Shown here piece by piece: positions 23,319-29,689 of a DNA stretch of 29,689 nt. This DNA is from Alectryocaccomicrobium faecavium (GTDB lineage Bacteria; Bacillota; Clostridia; Christensenellales; Aristaeellaceae), in the NCBI GenBank assembly GCA_018713425.1, contig DVOT01000130.1, forward strand, positions 1 through 29,689. Reading direction: 5' to 3'. The notes under the pieces were generated by a model. It searched no databases, was not told the origin of the DNA, and saw only the letters and a list, made by a program, of their open reading frames with translations. Positions within the stretch are counted from its first letter, which is position 1, and each line of letters begins with the position of its first letter. A program made the translations under genes and the position numbers.

Positions 23319-24614
23319 ATGCCGGTTACGAAGACAGCACCTAGCAAAGAAACGTTGGAGCGCATCATTCAGGAGATTCCCACGCCATTTCACCTTTACG
23401 ATGAAAGCGCGATTCGCGCGCGCGTCCGCGCGCTGCAAAAGGCTTTCGCCTGGAACGGCGGCTACCGCGAGTATTTCGCCGTGAAAGCCAATCCCAACCC
23501 CCGGATTGTGCAAATCCTCCGGGAAGAAGGGTGCGGGGCGGATTGCTCTTCCCTCACCGAATTGATGCTTGCGCAAGCATTGGGATTTTCCGGCGAGGAA
23601 ATCATGTTCTCTTCCAATATGACGCCGGCCAATGAGTTTGAATATGCGCGCTCGCTCAACGCGATCATCAACTTGGACGATATCACGCATATTGATTTTT
23701 TGCGCCGGCATGGTGGAATTCCGGAACGCATTTGCCTGCGGTACAATCCTGGCGGCACGCTGCAATTTGGTACGTTTGTGATGGGAAATCCGGGGGAAGC
23801 CAAATACGGCTTCACCAAAGAGCAACTCCTTATCGGGGTTCATAAGCTCATGGAACTGGGGGTAAAATCCTTCGGACTGCATGCCTTTCTGGCCAGCAAT
23901 ACGACGGACAACGCTTATTATCCAGTGCTCGCGCGCATGCTTTTTGAGTTGGCGGTTGAATTGCACGAAAAGACCGGCGCGCCGTTCTTTATGATCAATC
24001 TTTCTGGCGGCATCGGCGTGCCGTATCGTCCTGACCAGAGCGAAGCGGACATTATGGCCATTGGCGAAGGCGTGCGCCTTGCGCACGAACAAGTGCTGGC
24101 GCATACGCCGCTAAAAGATGTGAGCATCGTTACAGAACTCGGTCGGTATGTAACGGCTCCAGCCGGATGGCTCGTTGCGCGCGCCATCCACGAAAAGCAC
24201 ATTTATCGGGACTACATTGGGCTGGATGCCTGCGCGGCGGATCTTATGCGCCCTGCCATGTATGGCGCGTATCACCACATCACCGTGGCGGGCAAAGAAA
24301 ATGCGCCGCTCAATCGCGTGTATGATGTGGTGGGATCTTTGTGCGAAAACAACGACAAGTTTGCTATCCAGCGTCCGCTTCCCCACATCGATATGGGAGA
24401 CATTGTGGTCATCCATGACACAGGAGCGCATGGGCACTCCATGGGCTACAACTACAATGGAAAGATGCGCCCGGCAGAAGTGCTGCTGAAGATGAATGGG
24501 GAGTTTGAGCAAATCCGCCGCCGCGAAACTCCGCGCGATTACTTCGCGACTGTGATGAATCCGCAGTTGGAAGCAGTGATTGCGCAAATGGAGTCCAAAG
24601 GAATTCGTGCATAA
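23319..24614 (+). CDS. lysA: Diaminopimelate decarboxylase-like PLP enzyme
   Basis: A 431-residue fold-type III (alanine racemase-like) decarboxylase, which in LysA converts meso-diaminopimelate to lysine. An N-terminal PLP barrel carries Lys56 in YFAVKANPNP for the Schiff base, the SGGIGVPY phosphate-binding loop (229-236) and ELGRYVTAPAG (273-283). The C-terminal beta domain has Cys342 in GSLCENNDKFA. Canonical LysA has CESGD and a GEPGR motif, so this belongs to a divergent subgroup; another amino-acid decarboxylase activity remains possible. ATG 23319 is preferred over ATG 23310, whose spacing to AGAGGATGG is too short. A 17-bp stem terminator follows. Confidence 0.85.
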   Translation: MPVTKTAPSKETLERIIQEIPTPFHLYDESAIRARVRALQKAFAWNGGYREYFAVKANPNPRIVQILREEGCGADCSSLTELMLAQALGFSGEEIMFSSNMTPANEFEYARSLNAIINLDDITHIDFLRRHGGIPERICLRYNPGGTLQFGTFVMGNPGEAKYGFTKEQLLIGVHKLMELGVKSFGLHAFLASNTTDNAYYPVLARMLFELAVELHEKTGAPFFMINLSGGIGVPYRPDQSEADIMAIGEGVRLAHEQVLAHTPLKDVSIVTELGRYVTAPAGWLVARAIHEKHIYRDYIGLDACAADLMRPAMYGAYHHITVAGKENAPLNRVYDVVGSLCENNDKFAIQRPLPHIDMGDIVVIHDTGAHGHSMGYNYNGKMRPAEVLLKMNGEFEQIRRRETPRDYFATVMNPQLEAVIAQMESKGIRA

Positions 24615-24630
24615 AAATTGAAACGACGCT

Positions 24631-24674
24631 GCACCCTGTCAAATCGCACAAAACGCGATTTGACAGGGTGCTTT
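24631..24674 (+). terminator. Intrinsic terminator after lysA
   Basis: Perfect 17-bp arms at 24631-24647 and 24655-24671 around a 7-base loop, followed by TTTT. It lies 16 bases after the lysA stop and also separates it from the convergent spoIID-like gene ending at 24683. Confidence 0.92.
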
Positions 24675-24682
24675 TGTGCCGG

Positions 24683-25654
24683 TCAATAGAGTTTTTCGAT
24701 GGAAACCCCTTTGAAGTAGTGTTGTACGATTTCCTGGGCGTTCGCGCCTTCCTCAGCCATGCCATAGGCGCCCCACTGCGACATGCCAACGCCGTGCCCA
24801 TAACCGCGCCCGGAAAAGGTGATCGTATCGCCCTTTACTTCTATACTTTCCAGCAACGTACTTTTGAACTGCGTCCCACCCAACCGCAAGCGTAGTGCCG
24901 GAGCGGAAACTTCTTTGCCATTGACGATAAAAGTAATCGCTCTACCAGAGTCCCCCTGCTTGCCGATTTCCAGCGAAGTTACTTTTCCTGTCTTTACCCC
25001 GGTTTCCGCGCATGCCTCCGCCACTTCGTCCGCGGTAAAGCTCGCGGACCAATGTTGCACGTTTTCCGGCGCTTGTTCAGAGTCAGGAGACTCTATCACC
25101 TGCGTGTAAGGTGGATCGGCCTTTTTGTATTCCAGGGCGGCGGTCGGTAATTCTGTAATCCCGCCAGCGTGCGCATGGAACCACGCATACGGAAAACGAC
25201 CATCGTATACCATAACAAAACCCTCGGTCTGTTTTACGGCATCCCGAATCCGTTCGTTGATGTTGGAAGCATCGTAGGCCTGGGCCTCGCCGATATCCGT
25301 GGATATATCAGCGCCGGCATAGCGCGAATCTTTTTCGGAAATAAAGTTTAAAACGAACGTGCGCGCTAGAATGGCTTGGGCTTTTAGGGCTTCTTCCGGC
25401 CAGTCGTTGCGCATTTCGCCCGCTAGAACGCCTTGCACATACGTTTCCAAATCCATTGTTTCGATGGATTCGCTCTCCACGCTGTACACGCTGATTTGCG
25501 GTACGCCATCTACAACGGCGATGTCTTCTGGTAACTTCGGTACCGCATTTGCCGCCTTTTCATCCACCGCTTGCCGTGCGGTCGAGCGCATGCAACCCAC
25601 AGCCGCGAAGCAAACCAGGCAGATCAAATAGAGTACCAGTACGCGCTTTTTCAA
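24683..25654 (-). CDS. SpoIID/LytB domain protein, putative lipoprotein
   Basis: A 323-residue secreted protein of the SpoIID family. SpoIID is a lytic transglycosylase that trims denuded glycan strands during engulfment of the forespore. An N-terminal basic stretch and hydrophobic segment (residues 2-20) end at AVGC with Cys21, a loose lipobox, so a lipoprotein is possible. The conserved segment TYVQGVLAGEMRNDWPEEALKAQAILART (71-99) holds Glu80, the likely catalytic acid. The C-terminus has GYGHGVGMSQWGAYGMA (284-300). The start is TTG at 25654, with AAAGGGGG 8 bases upstream; an ATG just before it is out of frame. Without spoIIQ or spoIIID beside it, it may be SpoIID itself or a paralogue. 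Confidence 0.85.
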   Translation of the reverse strand: MKKRVLVLYLICLVCFAAVGCMRSTARQAVDEKAANAVPKLPEDIAVVDGVPQISVYSVESESIETMDLETYVQGVLAGEMRNDWPEEALKAQAILARTFVLNFISEKDSRYAGADISTDIGEAQAYDASNINERIRDAVKQTEGFVMVYDGRFPYAWFHAHAGGITELPTAALEYKKADPPYTQVIESPDSEQAPENVQHWSASFTADEVAEACAETGVKTGKVTSLEIGKQGDSGRAITFIVNGKEVSAPALRLRLGGTQFKSTLLESIEVKGDTITFSGRGYGHGVGMSQWGAYGMAEEGANAQEIVQHYFKGVSIEKLY

Positions 25655-25732
25655 TCGGCATTCCCCCTTTGCTTGGAAATAGTATTCCTGCAAAAAGAGG
25701 GAAAATGCGCGGCAAGGATTGCCAAATTGCGC

Positions 25733-25761
25733 TTGCTTTGCTTGCTCGCTTTGGTTATAAT
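25733..25761 (+). promoter_or_regulatory. Promoter of the RNase H gene
   Basis: TTGCTT (25733-25738) and a perfect TATAAT (25756-25761), 17-bp spacer, 27 bases before the GTG at 25788. Confidence 0.75.
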
Positions 25762-25787
25762 AGAGTATGTGAAATTCTTTAAAGGCG

Positions 25788-26267
25788 GTGGAAGCGATCA
25801 AACGCGTGACGATTTATACCGATGGAGCGTGCTCTGGCAATCCTGGGCCAGGCGGCTGGGGCGCGGTGCTTCTCTACGGAGCGCATAGACGTGAAATTAG
25901 CGGCTTCGAGGCCTCCACCACGAACAATCGCATGGAAATGATGGCCGCCATCCAGGCGTTGCGTTTGCTGCGCGAGCCTTGCGAGGTGGAATTGTATTCC
26001 GATAGTAGCTATTTGGTGGATGCGTTTAACAAAAAGTGGATTCAGAACTGGATGGCGCGCGGATGGGTCAAAACGGATAAAAAGCCCGTCAAAAACCAGG
26101 ATCTGTGGGAAGAATTGGTGGCTTTGTCTTCCACGCACAAGGTGCGCTTTGTGTATGTCAAAGGCCACGCGGACAATCCAGAGAACAATCGCTGCGACCA
26201 ATTGGCGACGGGTGCAATCCGGTTGGCGCGCGGTGAGCAGAACTCAGGGGCAAAAGAAGGCGCGTGA
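25788..26267 (+). CDS. rnhA: Ribonuclease HI
   Basis: Degrades the RNA strand of RNA-DNA hybrids. The 159-residue protein has the four catalytic acids of RNase HI: Asp12 (YTDGACSGNPGPGGWG), Glu50 (NRMEMMAA), Asp72 (YSDSSYLV) and Asp137 (NNRCDQLA), plus His127 in the flexible VKGHADN loop and the basic protrusion around 81-100. The start is uncertain. GTG 25788 sits only 2 bases after AAAGG; GTG 25806 is a possible shorter start (14 bases after GGTGG). The catalytic core is unaffected. It has its own promoter and lies between the spoIID-like gene and the PRPP synthetase. Confidence 0.95.
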   Translation: MEAIKRVTIYTDGACSGNPGPGGWGAVLLYGAHRREISGFEASTTNNRMEMMAAIQALRLLREPCEVELYSDSSYLVDAFNKKWIQNWMARGWVKTDKKPVKNQDLWEELVALSSTHKVRFVYVKGHADNPENNRCDQLATGAIRLARGEQNSGAKEGA

Positions 26268-26272
26268 GAATC

Positions 26273-26325
26273 GCAATGCATTGCAGCGCAATCTATAACA
26301 GGCAATATACATTTGCGTGATTGCG
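26273..26325 (+). promoter_or_regulatory. Cluster of GCAAT/ATTGC repeats upstream of the PRPP synthetase gene
   Basis: A perfect 12-bp palindrome GCAATGCATTGC (26273-26284) is followed by CGCAATC (26287-26293), GCAAT (26302-26306) and GATTGCG (26319-26325), the last overlapping the -35 hexamer. CGCAATC and GATTGCG form an inverted repeat. It may be an operator region; no regulator is recognised. Confidence 0.35.
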
Positions 26326-26349
26326 GTATACGTGGGACGGTGTTATACT
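26321..26349 (+). promoter_or_regulatory. Promoter of the PRPP synthetase gene
   Basis: TTGCGG (26321-26326) and TATACT (26344-26349) with a 17-bp spacer, 31 bases before the start codon at 26380. Confidence 0.7.
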
Positions 26350-26379
26350 AAACTTACCATAACACAGGGGGCAAAAGGC

Positions 26380-27507
26380 ATGGGCGAAGATAAAAGCTCT
26401 GTCATGGAGCATGGCGAACTGGGGTTGATCGTTCTCAATGGTTATGAAGAGATTGGCAAGAAGGTTGACAATCACATCAAGGCCATGCGTTCGGAACAGG
26501 ATCTCGAAGGCAGTTACATCATCCCAATAGACCAGGTGCGCTTTTCCAACGGCGAAGGAAAAGTGCGCATACGCGAATCCGTGCGTGGCCGGGATATTTA
26601 CATCCTAGCGGATGTTGGGAACTATTCTTGTACCTACCGTATGTTCGGCTTTGAAACTCATATGGGGCCGGACGAGCATTTGCAGGACATCAAGCGCGTG
26701 ATTTCCGCCATTGCAGGCAAGGCGAACCGCGTGACTTTGATGATGCCCTTGCTGTATTCTTCGCGGCAGCATAAGCGCAAGGAGCGCGAGTCCCTCGATT
26801 GCTCGCTCGCATTGCAAGAATTGCAGCGCCTGGGCGTGCAGGTATTGATCACGTTTGATGCGCACGACCCGACCATTCAGAACGCCATTCCGCTGGTATC
26901 GTTTGAAAACATCTACCCTACCTACACCATCTTGAAAACCTTCCTTCAGGAAGAACGCCAAATGGGCATTGACCGCAAAAACTTGATCGTCATCAGCCCA
27001 GACACGGGCGCGATGGATCGGGCGATTTACTATGCCAACGTACTGGGCGTGGACGCGGGTATGTTCTACAAGCGCCGGGATCATTTGCACGTGGTGAACG
27101 GGAAAAATCCCATTGTGCAACACGAATATATTGGGCCGGATGTGGAGAACAAAAACGTCCTCATTGTGGACGATATGATTGCTTCGGGCGAGTCGGTTTT
27201 CGACATTATCGTGGAGCTAAAGAAACGCCGCGCGGCGCACATTTTTGTGGCCACGACGTTTGCGTTCTTTACGGAAGGCGTGGAGCGCTTCGAGCAATTT
27301 TATACAGACGGCATGTTTACCAAAGTATATTCCACCAATCTCACCTATGTGAATCCCCGTGCGCTGGAGGCGCAATGGTTCCAGCAGGTGGATATGTCTA
27401 AGTTTATGGCCAAAATTATCAACACGCTCAACCACGATTCTTCCATTTCGCCGCTGTTGGATGCGACGGAAAAAATCCGTGCGTTGATGGATAAAATGGG
27501 CGGTTGA
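26380..27507 (+). CDS. prs: Ribose-phosphate pyrophosphokinase family protein
   Basis: PRPP synthetase makes phosphoribosyl pyrophosphate from ribose 5-phosphate and ATP for nucleotide, NAD, histidine and tryptophan synthesis. The 375-residue protein is longer than classical Prs (about 315), with an added N-terminal region. Two type I phosphoribosyltransferase folds are recognisable. SSRQHKRKERES (127-138) corresponds to the flexible catalytic loop and VLIVDDMIASGES (260-272) to the PRPP-binding loop, where classical enzymes have DTGGT. FDAHD (159-163) stands where DLHA is usual. It is thus a divergent form seen in Clostridia, and the symbol is provisional. The ATG at 26380 has AGGGGG 8 bases upstream. 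Confidence 0.82.
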   Translation: MGEDKSSVMEHGELGLIVLNGYEEIGKKVDNHIKAMRSEQDLEGSYIIPIDQVRFSNGEGKVRIRESVRGRDIYILADVGNYSCTYRMFGFETHMGPDEHLQDIKRVISAIAGKANRVTLMMPLLYSSRQHKRKERESLDCSLALQELQRLGVQVLITFDAHDPTIQNAIPLVSFENIYPTYTILKTFLQEERQMGIDRKNLIVISPDTGAMDRAIYYANVLGVDAGMFYKRRDHLHVVNGKNPIVQHEYIGPDVENKNVLIVDDMIASGESVFDIIVELKKRRAAHIFVATTFAFFTEGVERFEQFYTDGMFTKVYSTNLTYVNPRALEAQWFQQVDMSKFMAKIINTLNHDSSISPLLDATEKIRALMDKMGG

Positions 27508-27517
27508 CGGTGTGATT

Positions 27518-27560
27518 TTATCAAAAAGGCGCCAGCGTGGTTGTGGCGCCTTTTTGATAA
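27518..27560. terminator. Bidirectional-type terminator after prs
   Basis: Perfect 17-bp arms at 27518-27534 and 27544-27560, A-rich on the entering side and T5 on the leaving side, 10 bases after the prs stop. Confidence 0.92.
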
Positions 27561-27572
27561 TGGGGCGTTTTC

Positions 27573-27601
27573 TTGGCCACAATTCCCCCGTCCTTTATAT
27601 T
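27573..27601 (+). promoter_or_regulatory. Promoter of the fucosidase gene
   Basis: TTGGCC (27573-27578) and TATATT (27596-27601) with a 17-bp spacer, 55 bases upstream of the start. No convincing cre site is visible. Confidence 0.6.
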
Positions 27602-27656
27602 TAGGCTACCGCGAAGAACCATTGCAAAAGCATAACGCAATAGGAGGAAACGGAAC

Positions 27657-29300
27657 ATGAAACAAAGCTCTCCGCTGGCGGTGGATGAAGGCGCGCTAAA
27701 GCCGCAGGACACCTCTTCTCTCGAAAGCCGCAATTCTTTTCATAAGCTGGAATGGCTGAAAGATGCTGGATTTGGCTTATTCATCCATTGGTCGCTTGAT
27801 GTGCAATTGGGCTGTGTAATTAGTCATTCTTTGGTAGGCGCGTCGGACAGTTATATAAAAAGATACTATGAGGAGCTTCCTCAAACTTTTTGCCCCACCG
27901 ATTGGGACGCAGATCGCGTCGCACGGCTAGCCAAAGTGGCTGGCGTGCAATATGCGGTATTCACCACCAAACACCACAATGGCTTTTGCATGTGGGGTAC
28001 GAAGACGACGTCGTTCCATGTGCTGAATACGCCCTATGGAAAAGATATCGTTCGCCAATATGTGGATGCTTTCCGCAAATATGGGTTGAAAGTAGGCTTT
28101 TATTATTCACCGGAGGATTTCCGCTTTTTGTACGACCAGGGACTCACCATTACGCGTACGCCTGTGGAGCCATACGCTCCTGAGATTATGCGCGAGTACC
28201 GCGCTTATTTGCGTGCGCAGCTAGAAGAATTGCTCACGCAATACGGGCCGATTGATCTGATCTTTTTTGACGGCGGAGAGGCAATGTGTGATGAAAATGG
28301 CGAAAGCCTGCAAGCTTTTTGCAAAAATTTGGCATGGGATTTGCAAAAGGACATCCTTGTAACCCGCGGCGCCATTCCCACGCCAGAGCAGCATTTGCCT
28401 GGCGTAGGCAGTCAGGAAGTGTGGGAGGCGTGCATTACGCTCTCCACGGCCTGGGGATATCAGCCTACCAACGAAACAGTTAAGTCCGGCGCGCAGGTGA
28501 TCCAAATGTTGGCGCGCACACGCGCCATGGGCGGCGCGCTGCTCTTGAATATCGGGCCCGATTCCGATGGGCGCATTCCTGCGGAACAGGAGGGCGTTTT
28601 GCGCGAAGTCGGCTTATGGAATTTTATCAACCGCGAGGCGATTTTGGGCGTGCGGCCATGGGTTCTGGCGGAAGAAGGCCCTATGATCCTGCTCGCCGAT
28701 AAGAAGGGAACGACGCTTTACGCGGTCGTGCTACATCAAGATGGATGGGATCGCGGCATGCGGAGGGAGTTTGTCTTGCAGTCGGTTTGCGCCACGCCGG
28801 AAAGTGAAGTGAGCGTGTTGGGCGCTTCCGGCGAGTTGACAGAATATCGCCCGGATTTGGATGCGCACAGTTCCCTATCTCAACAGGAAGACGGCCTGCA
28901 CGTTTCCGTGATGAATGCGCAGCGCATATACTGCGGCATCCAATGGCGCAATCCGCTGGTCATCCGCATTACGCATGTAAAGCCGGCGTTTGAGCCCATG
29001 GGCATCCGCACAGGCACGGCGCAATGCGCACAGGGAACAGCTGTGCTGCATGCGCAGGTTTTGCAGATGGGTAGTTTTGAAACGGCAAATGTGCGCTTTG
29101 AATGGCGCAAATATCCCGGCTTTGCCCTGGCGGCCAATGACGAGGGATGGCTTTCCACCCCGCCCATTGCGGTACGGGACAAGGTCGAGGTGCAAACGGT
29201 ATTAGAGGGCCTGGAACCCGCTACGACTTACCAATATCGCGCGGTGATTGAAAATGCGCAAAACCGCATGCGCGGAGATAACGCGCAGTTTGACGCATAG
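27657..29300 (+). CDS. GH29 family alpha-L-fucosidase
   Basis: A 547-residue glycoside hydrolase predicted to release alpha-linked fucose from glycans. The (beta/alpha)8 catalytic domain covers about 25-340: FGLFIHWS (39-46), TTKHHNGFCMW (103-113), GFYYSPED (147-154) and PIDLIFFDGG (198-207), where Asp205 is the probable nucleophile. GGALLLNIGPDSDGRIP (292-308) is typical of the family. After about 340 come beta-rich domains, the last with a fibronectin III-like ATTYQYRAVI ending. No signal peptide or anchor is present, so it should act in the cytoplasm on imported oligosaccharides. ATG 27657 has AGGAGG 9 bases upstream. The gene stands alone, without fucose permease or catabolic genes in the window. 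Confidence 0.88.
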   Translation: MKQSSPLAVDEGALKPQDTSSLESRNSFHKLEWLKDAGFGLFIHWSLDVQLGCVISHSLVGASDSYIKRYYEELPQTFCPTDWDADRVARLAKVAGVQYAVFTTKHHNGFCMWGTKTTSFHVLNTPYGKDIVRQYVDAFRKYGLKVGFYYSPEDFRFLYDQGLTITRTPVEPYAPEIMREYRAYLRAQLEELLTQYGPIDLIFFDGGEAMCDENGESLQAFCKNLAWDLQKDILVTRGAIPTPEQHLPGVGSQEVWEACITLSTAWGYQPTNETVKSGAQVIQMLARTRAMGGALLLNIGPDSDGRIPAEQEGVLREVGLWNFINREAILGVRPWVLAEEGPMILLADKKGTTLYAVVLHQDGWDRGMRREFVLQSVCATPESEVSVLGASGELTEYRPDLDAHSSLSQQEDGLHVSVMNAQRIYCGIQWRNPLVIRITHVKPAFEPMGIRTGTAQCAQGTAVLHAQVLQMGSFETANVRFEWRKYPGFALAANDEGWLSTPPIAVRDKVEVQTVLEGLEPATTYQYRAVIENAQNRMRGDNAQFDA

Positions 29301-29311
29301 CATTGCTCGAT

Positions 29312-29348
29312 TTTTTGCCAGGGTGACTCATGGCCACCCTGGCAAAAA
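29312..29348. terminator. Strong hairpin between convergent genes
   Basis: Perfect 14-bp arms TTTTTGCCAGGGTG (29312-29325) and CACCCTGGCAAAAA (29335-29348). Convergent genes end on either side at 29300 and 29356. As in the 381-423 hairpin, the T-run leads and the A-run follows on both strands, the reverse of the textbook terminator. Confidence 0.6.
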
Positions 29349-29355
29349 TGATATA

Positions 29356-29689
29356 TTATAGCCTTTTCAGAATCCATTCGATTCCCACGTCGCCTTCGGG
29401 GCAAAATTCGTGTCCACCGTCAAACAGAACAAACGATAAATTGTCGCGCGCTCCTGCGTAATAGCGCTCCAGCCGGGAAAATTCCTCTTGCGCCCCATAT
29501 ACGCAGCGATCCTCATCCGCATTTCCCACTTCAATGCGCAACGCGCGAGGATAGACCAGCGCGCCAACTTCGGCGTCAAAAAATCGCCTGGCGCAGTCAA
29601 ACCATGCAAAATCGTTGCCGAAGCAATGGGTTCCATCTTGGAAAAAGCTGCAATCCAGCGCGGCGCGAATGCGCACATCCACAGCCGCC
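29356..29689 (-). CDS. C-terminal part of an alpha/beta-hydrolase (cut by window edge)
   Basis: Only about the last 110 residues are inside the window; the frame is open to the edge, so an apparent Met at 29682 is probably internal. The segment DVRIRAALDCSFF, then YPRALRIEVGNADED and the C-terminal FVLFDGGHEF resemble the final strands of dienelactone hydrolase or acetyl-xylan-esterase-like alpha/beta-hydrolases. There the Asp of GNADED would be the triad acid and the His of GGHEF the triad base. The nucleophile Ser would lie outside the window. Neighbouring a fucosidase, a carbohydrate esterase role is possible, but this is inference. Confidence 0.6.
   Translation of the reverse strand, partial: AAVDVRIRAALDCSFFQDGTHCFGNDFAWFDCARRFFDAEVGALVYPRALRIEVGNADEDRCVYGAQEEFSRLERYYAGARDNLSFVLFDGGHEFCPEGDVGIEWILKRL

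Noticed and set aside
23226..24104. Long open frame of 292 codons on the minus strand
   Set aside because: It is wholly antisense to the well-supported lysA gene and rich in His/Arg, as expected of a shadow frame.
27623..27640. Catabolite-repression (cre) site upstream of the fucosidase
   Set aside because: The best candidate around TGCAAAAGCATAAC misses several consensus positions, including the central CG.

Overview
The window looks like chromosomal DNA from an endospore-forming member of the Clostridia, possibly a gut commensal. The sporulation genes spoIIAA, spoIIAB, sigF and a spoIID homologue, a penicillin-binding protein, a YlbF/YmcA protein beside miaB and mutS, and strong AGGAGG ribosome binding sites with TTG and GTG starts all point to a Firmicute. 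A GH29 fucosidase suggests access to host or plant glycans. The exact family cannot be named from the sequence alone. There is no transposase, prophage, CRISPR array, rRNA or tRNA.

Layout. 1-579: no convincing gene; a run of nested inverted repeats (18-423), then a promoter and leader. 580-1956 (+): an ECF-type substrate-binding membrane protein followed by coaX, a coenzyme A supply pair. 2029-5019 (-): a PNPOx-fold protein with its own promoter, and a bifunctional PBP1A-type enzyme. 5130-8246 (+): a short FtsH-like AAA protease, then the spoIIA operon (spoIIAA-spoIIAB-sigF) behind a good sigma-H promoter. 8247-9602 (-): a tyrosine recombinase and a Cys-rich miniprotein, divergent from lexA (9859-10455, +).

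10517-23169 (-): nine genes in a row, many with overlapping ends, apparently one long operon: TIGR03960 radical SAM, TIGR03936, RNase G/E, miaB, YlbF/RicA-like, mutS, mutL, miaA and a methionine gamma-lyase-like PLP enzyme. It combines tRNA A37 modification (MiaA then MiaB), RNA decay and mismatch repair. It starts at a strong promoter whose spacer is a perfect dyad.

23319-29300: divergent lysA (+), a SpoIID-family lipoprotein (-), RNase HI (+), a PRPP synthetase homologue (+) and a cytoplasmic GH29 alpha-L-fucosidase (+). The window ends inside the 3' part of an alpha/beta-hydrolase (-).

The most noteworthy signals are the hairpin-rich element at the left edge, the sigma-H promoter of spoIIA, the dyad inside the radical SAM operon promoter, the Cys-rich miniprotein/recombinase unit beside lexA, the FtsH paralogue without an extracytoplasmic domain, and the joining of two normally separate conserved clusters (radical SAM-rng and miaB-mutSL-miaA). 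Nothing in the window amounts to a clearly new multi-gene defence or mobile system.
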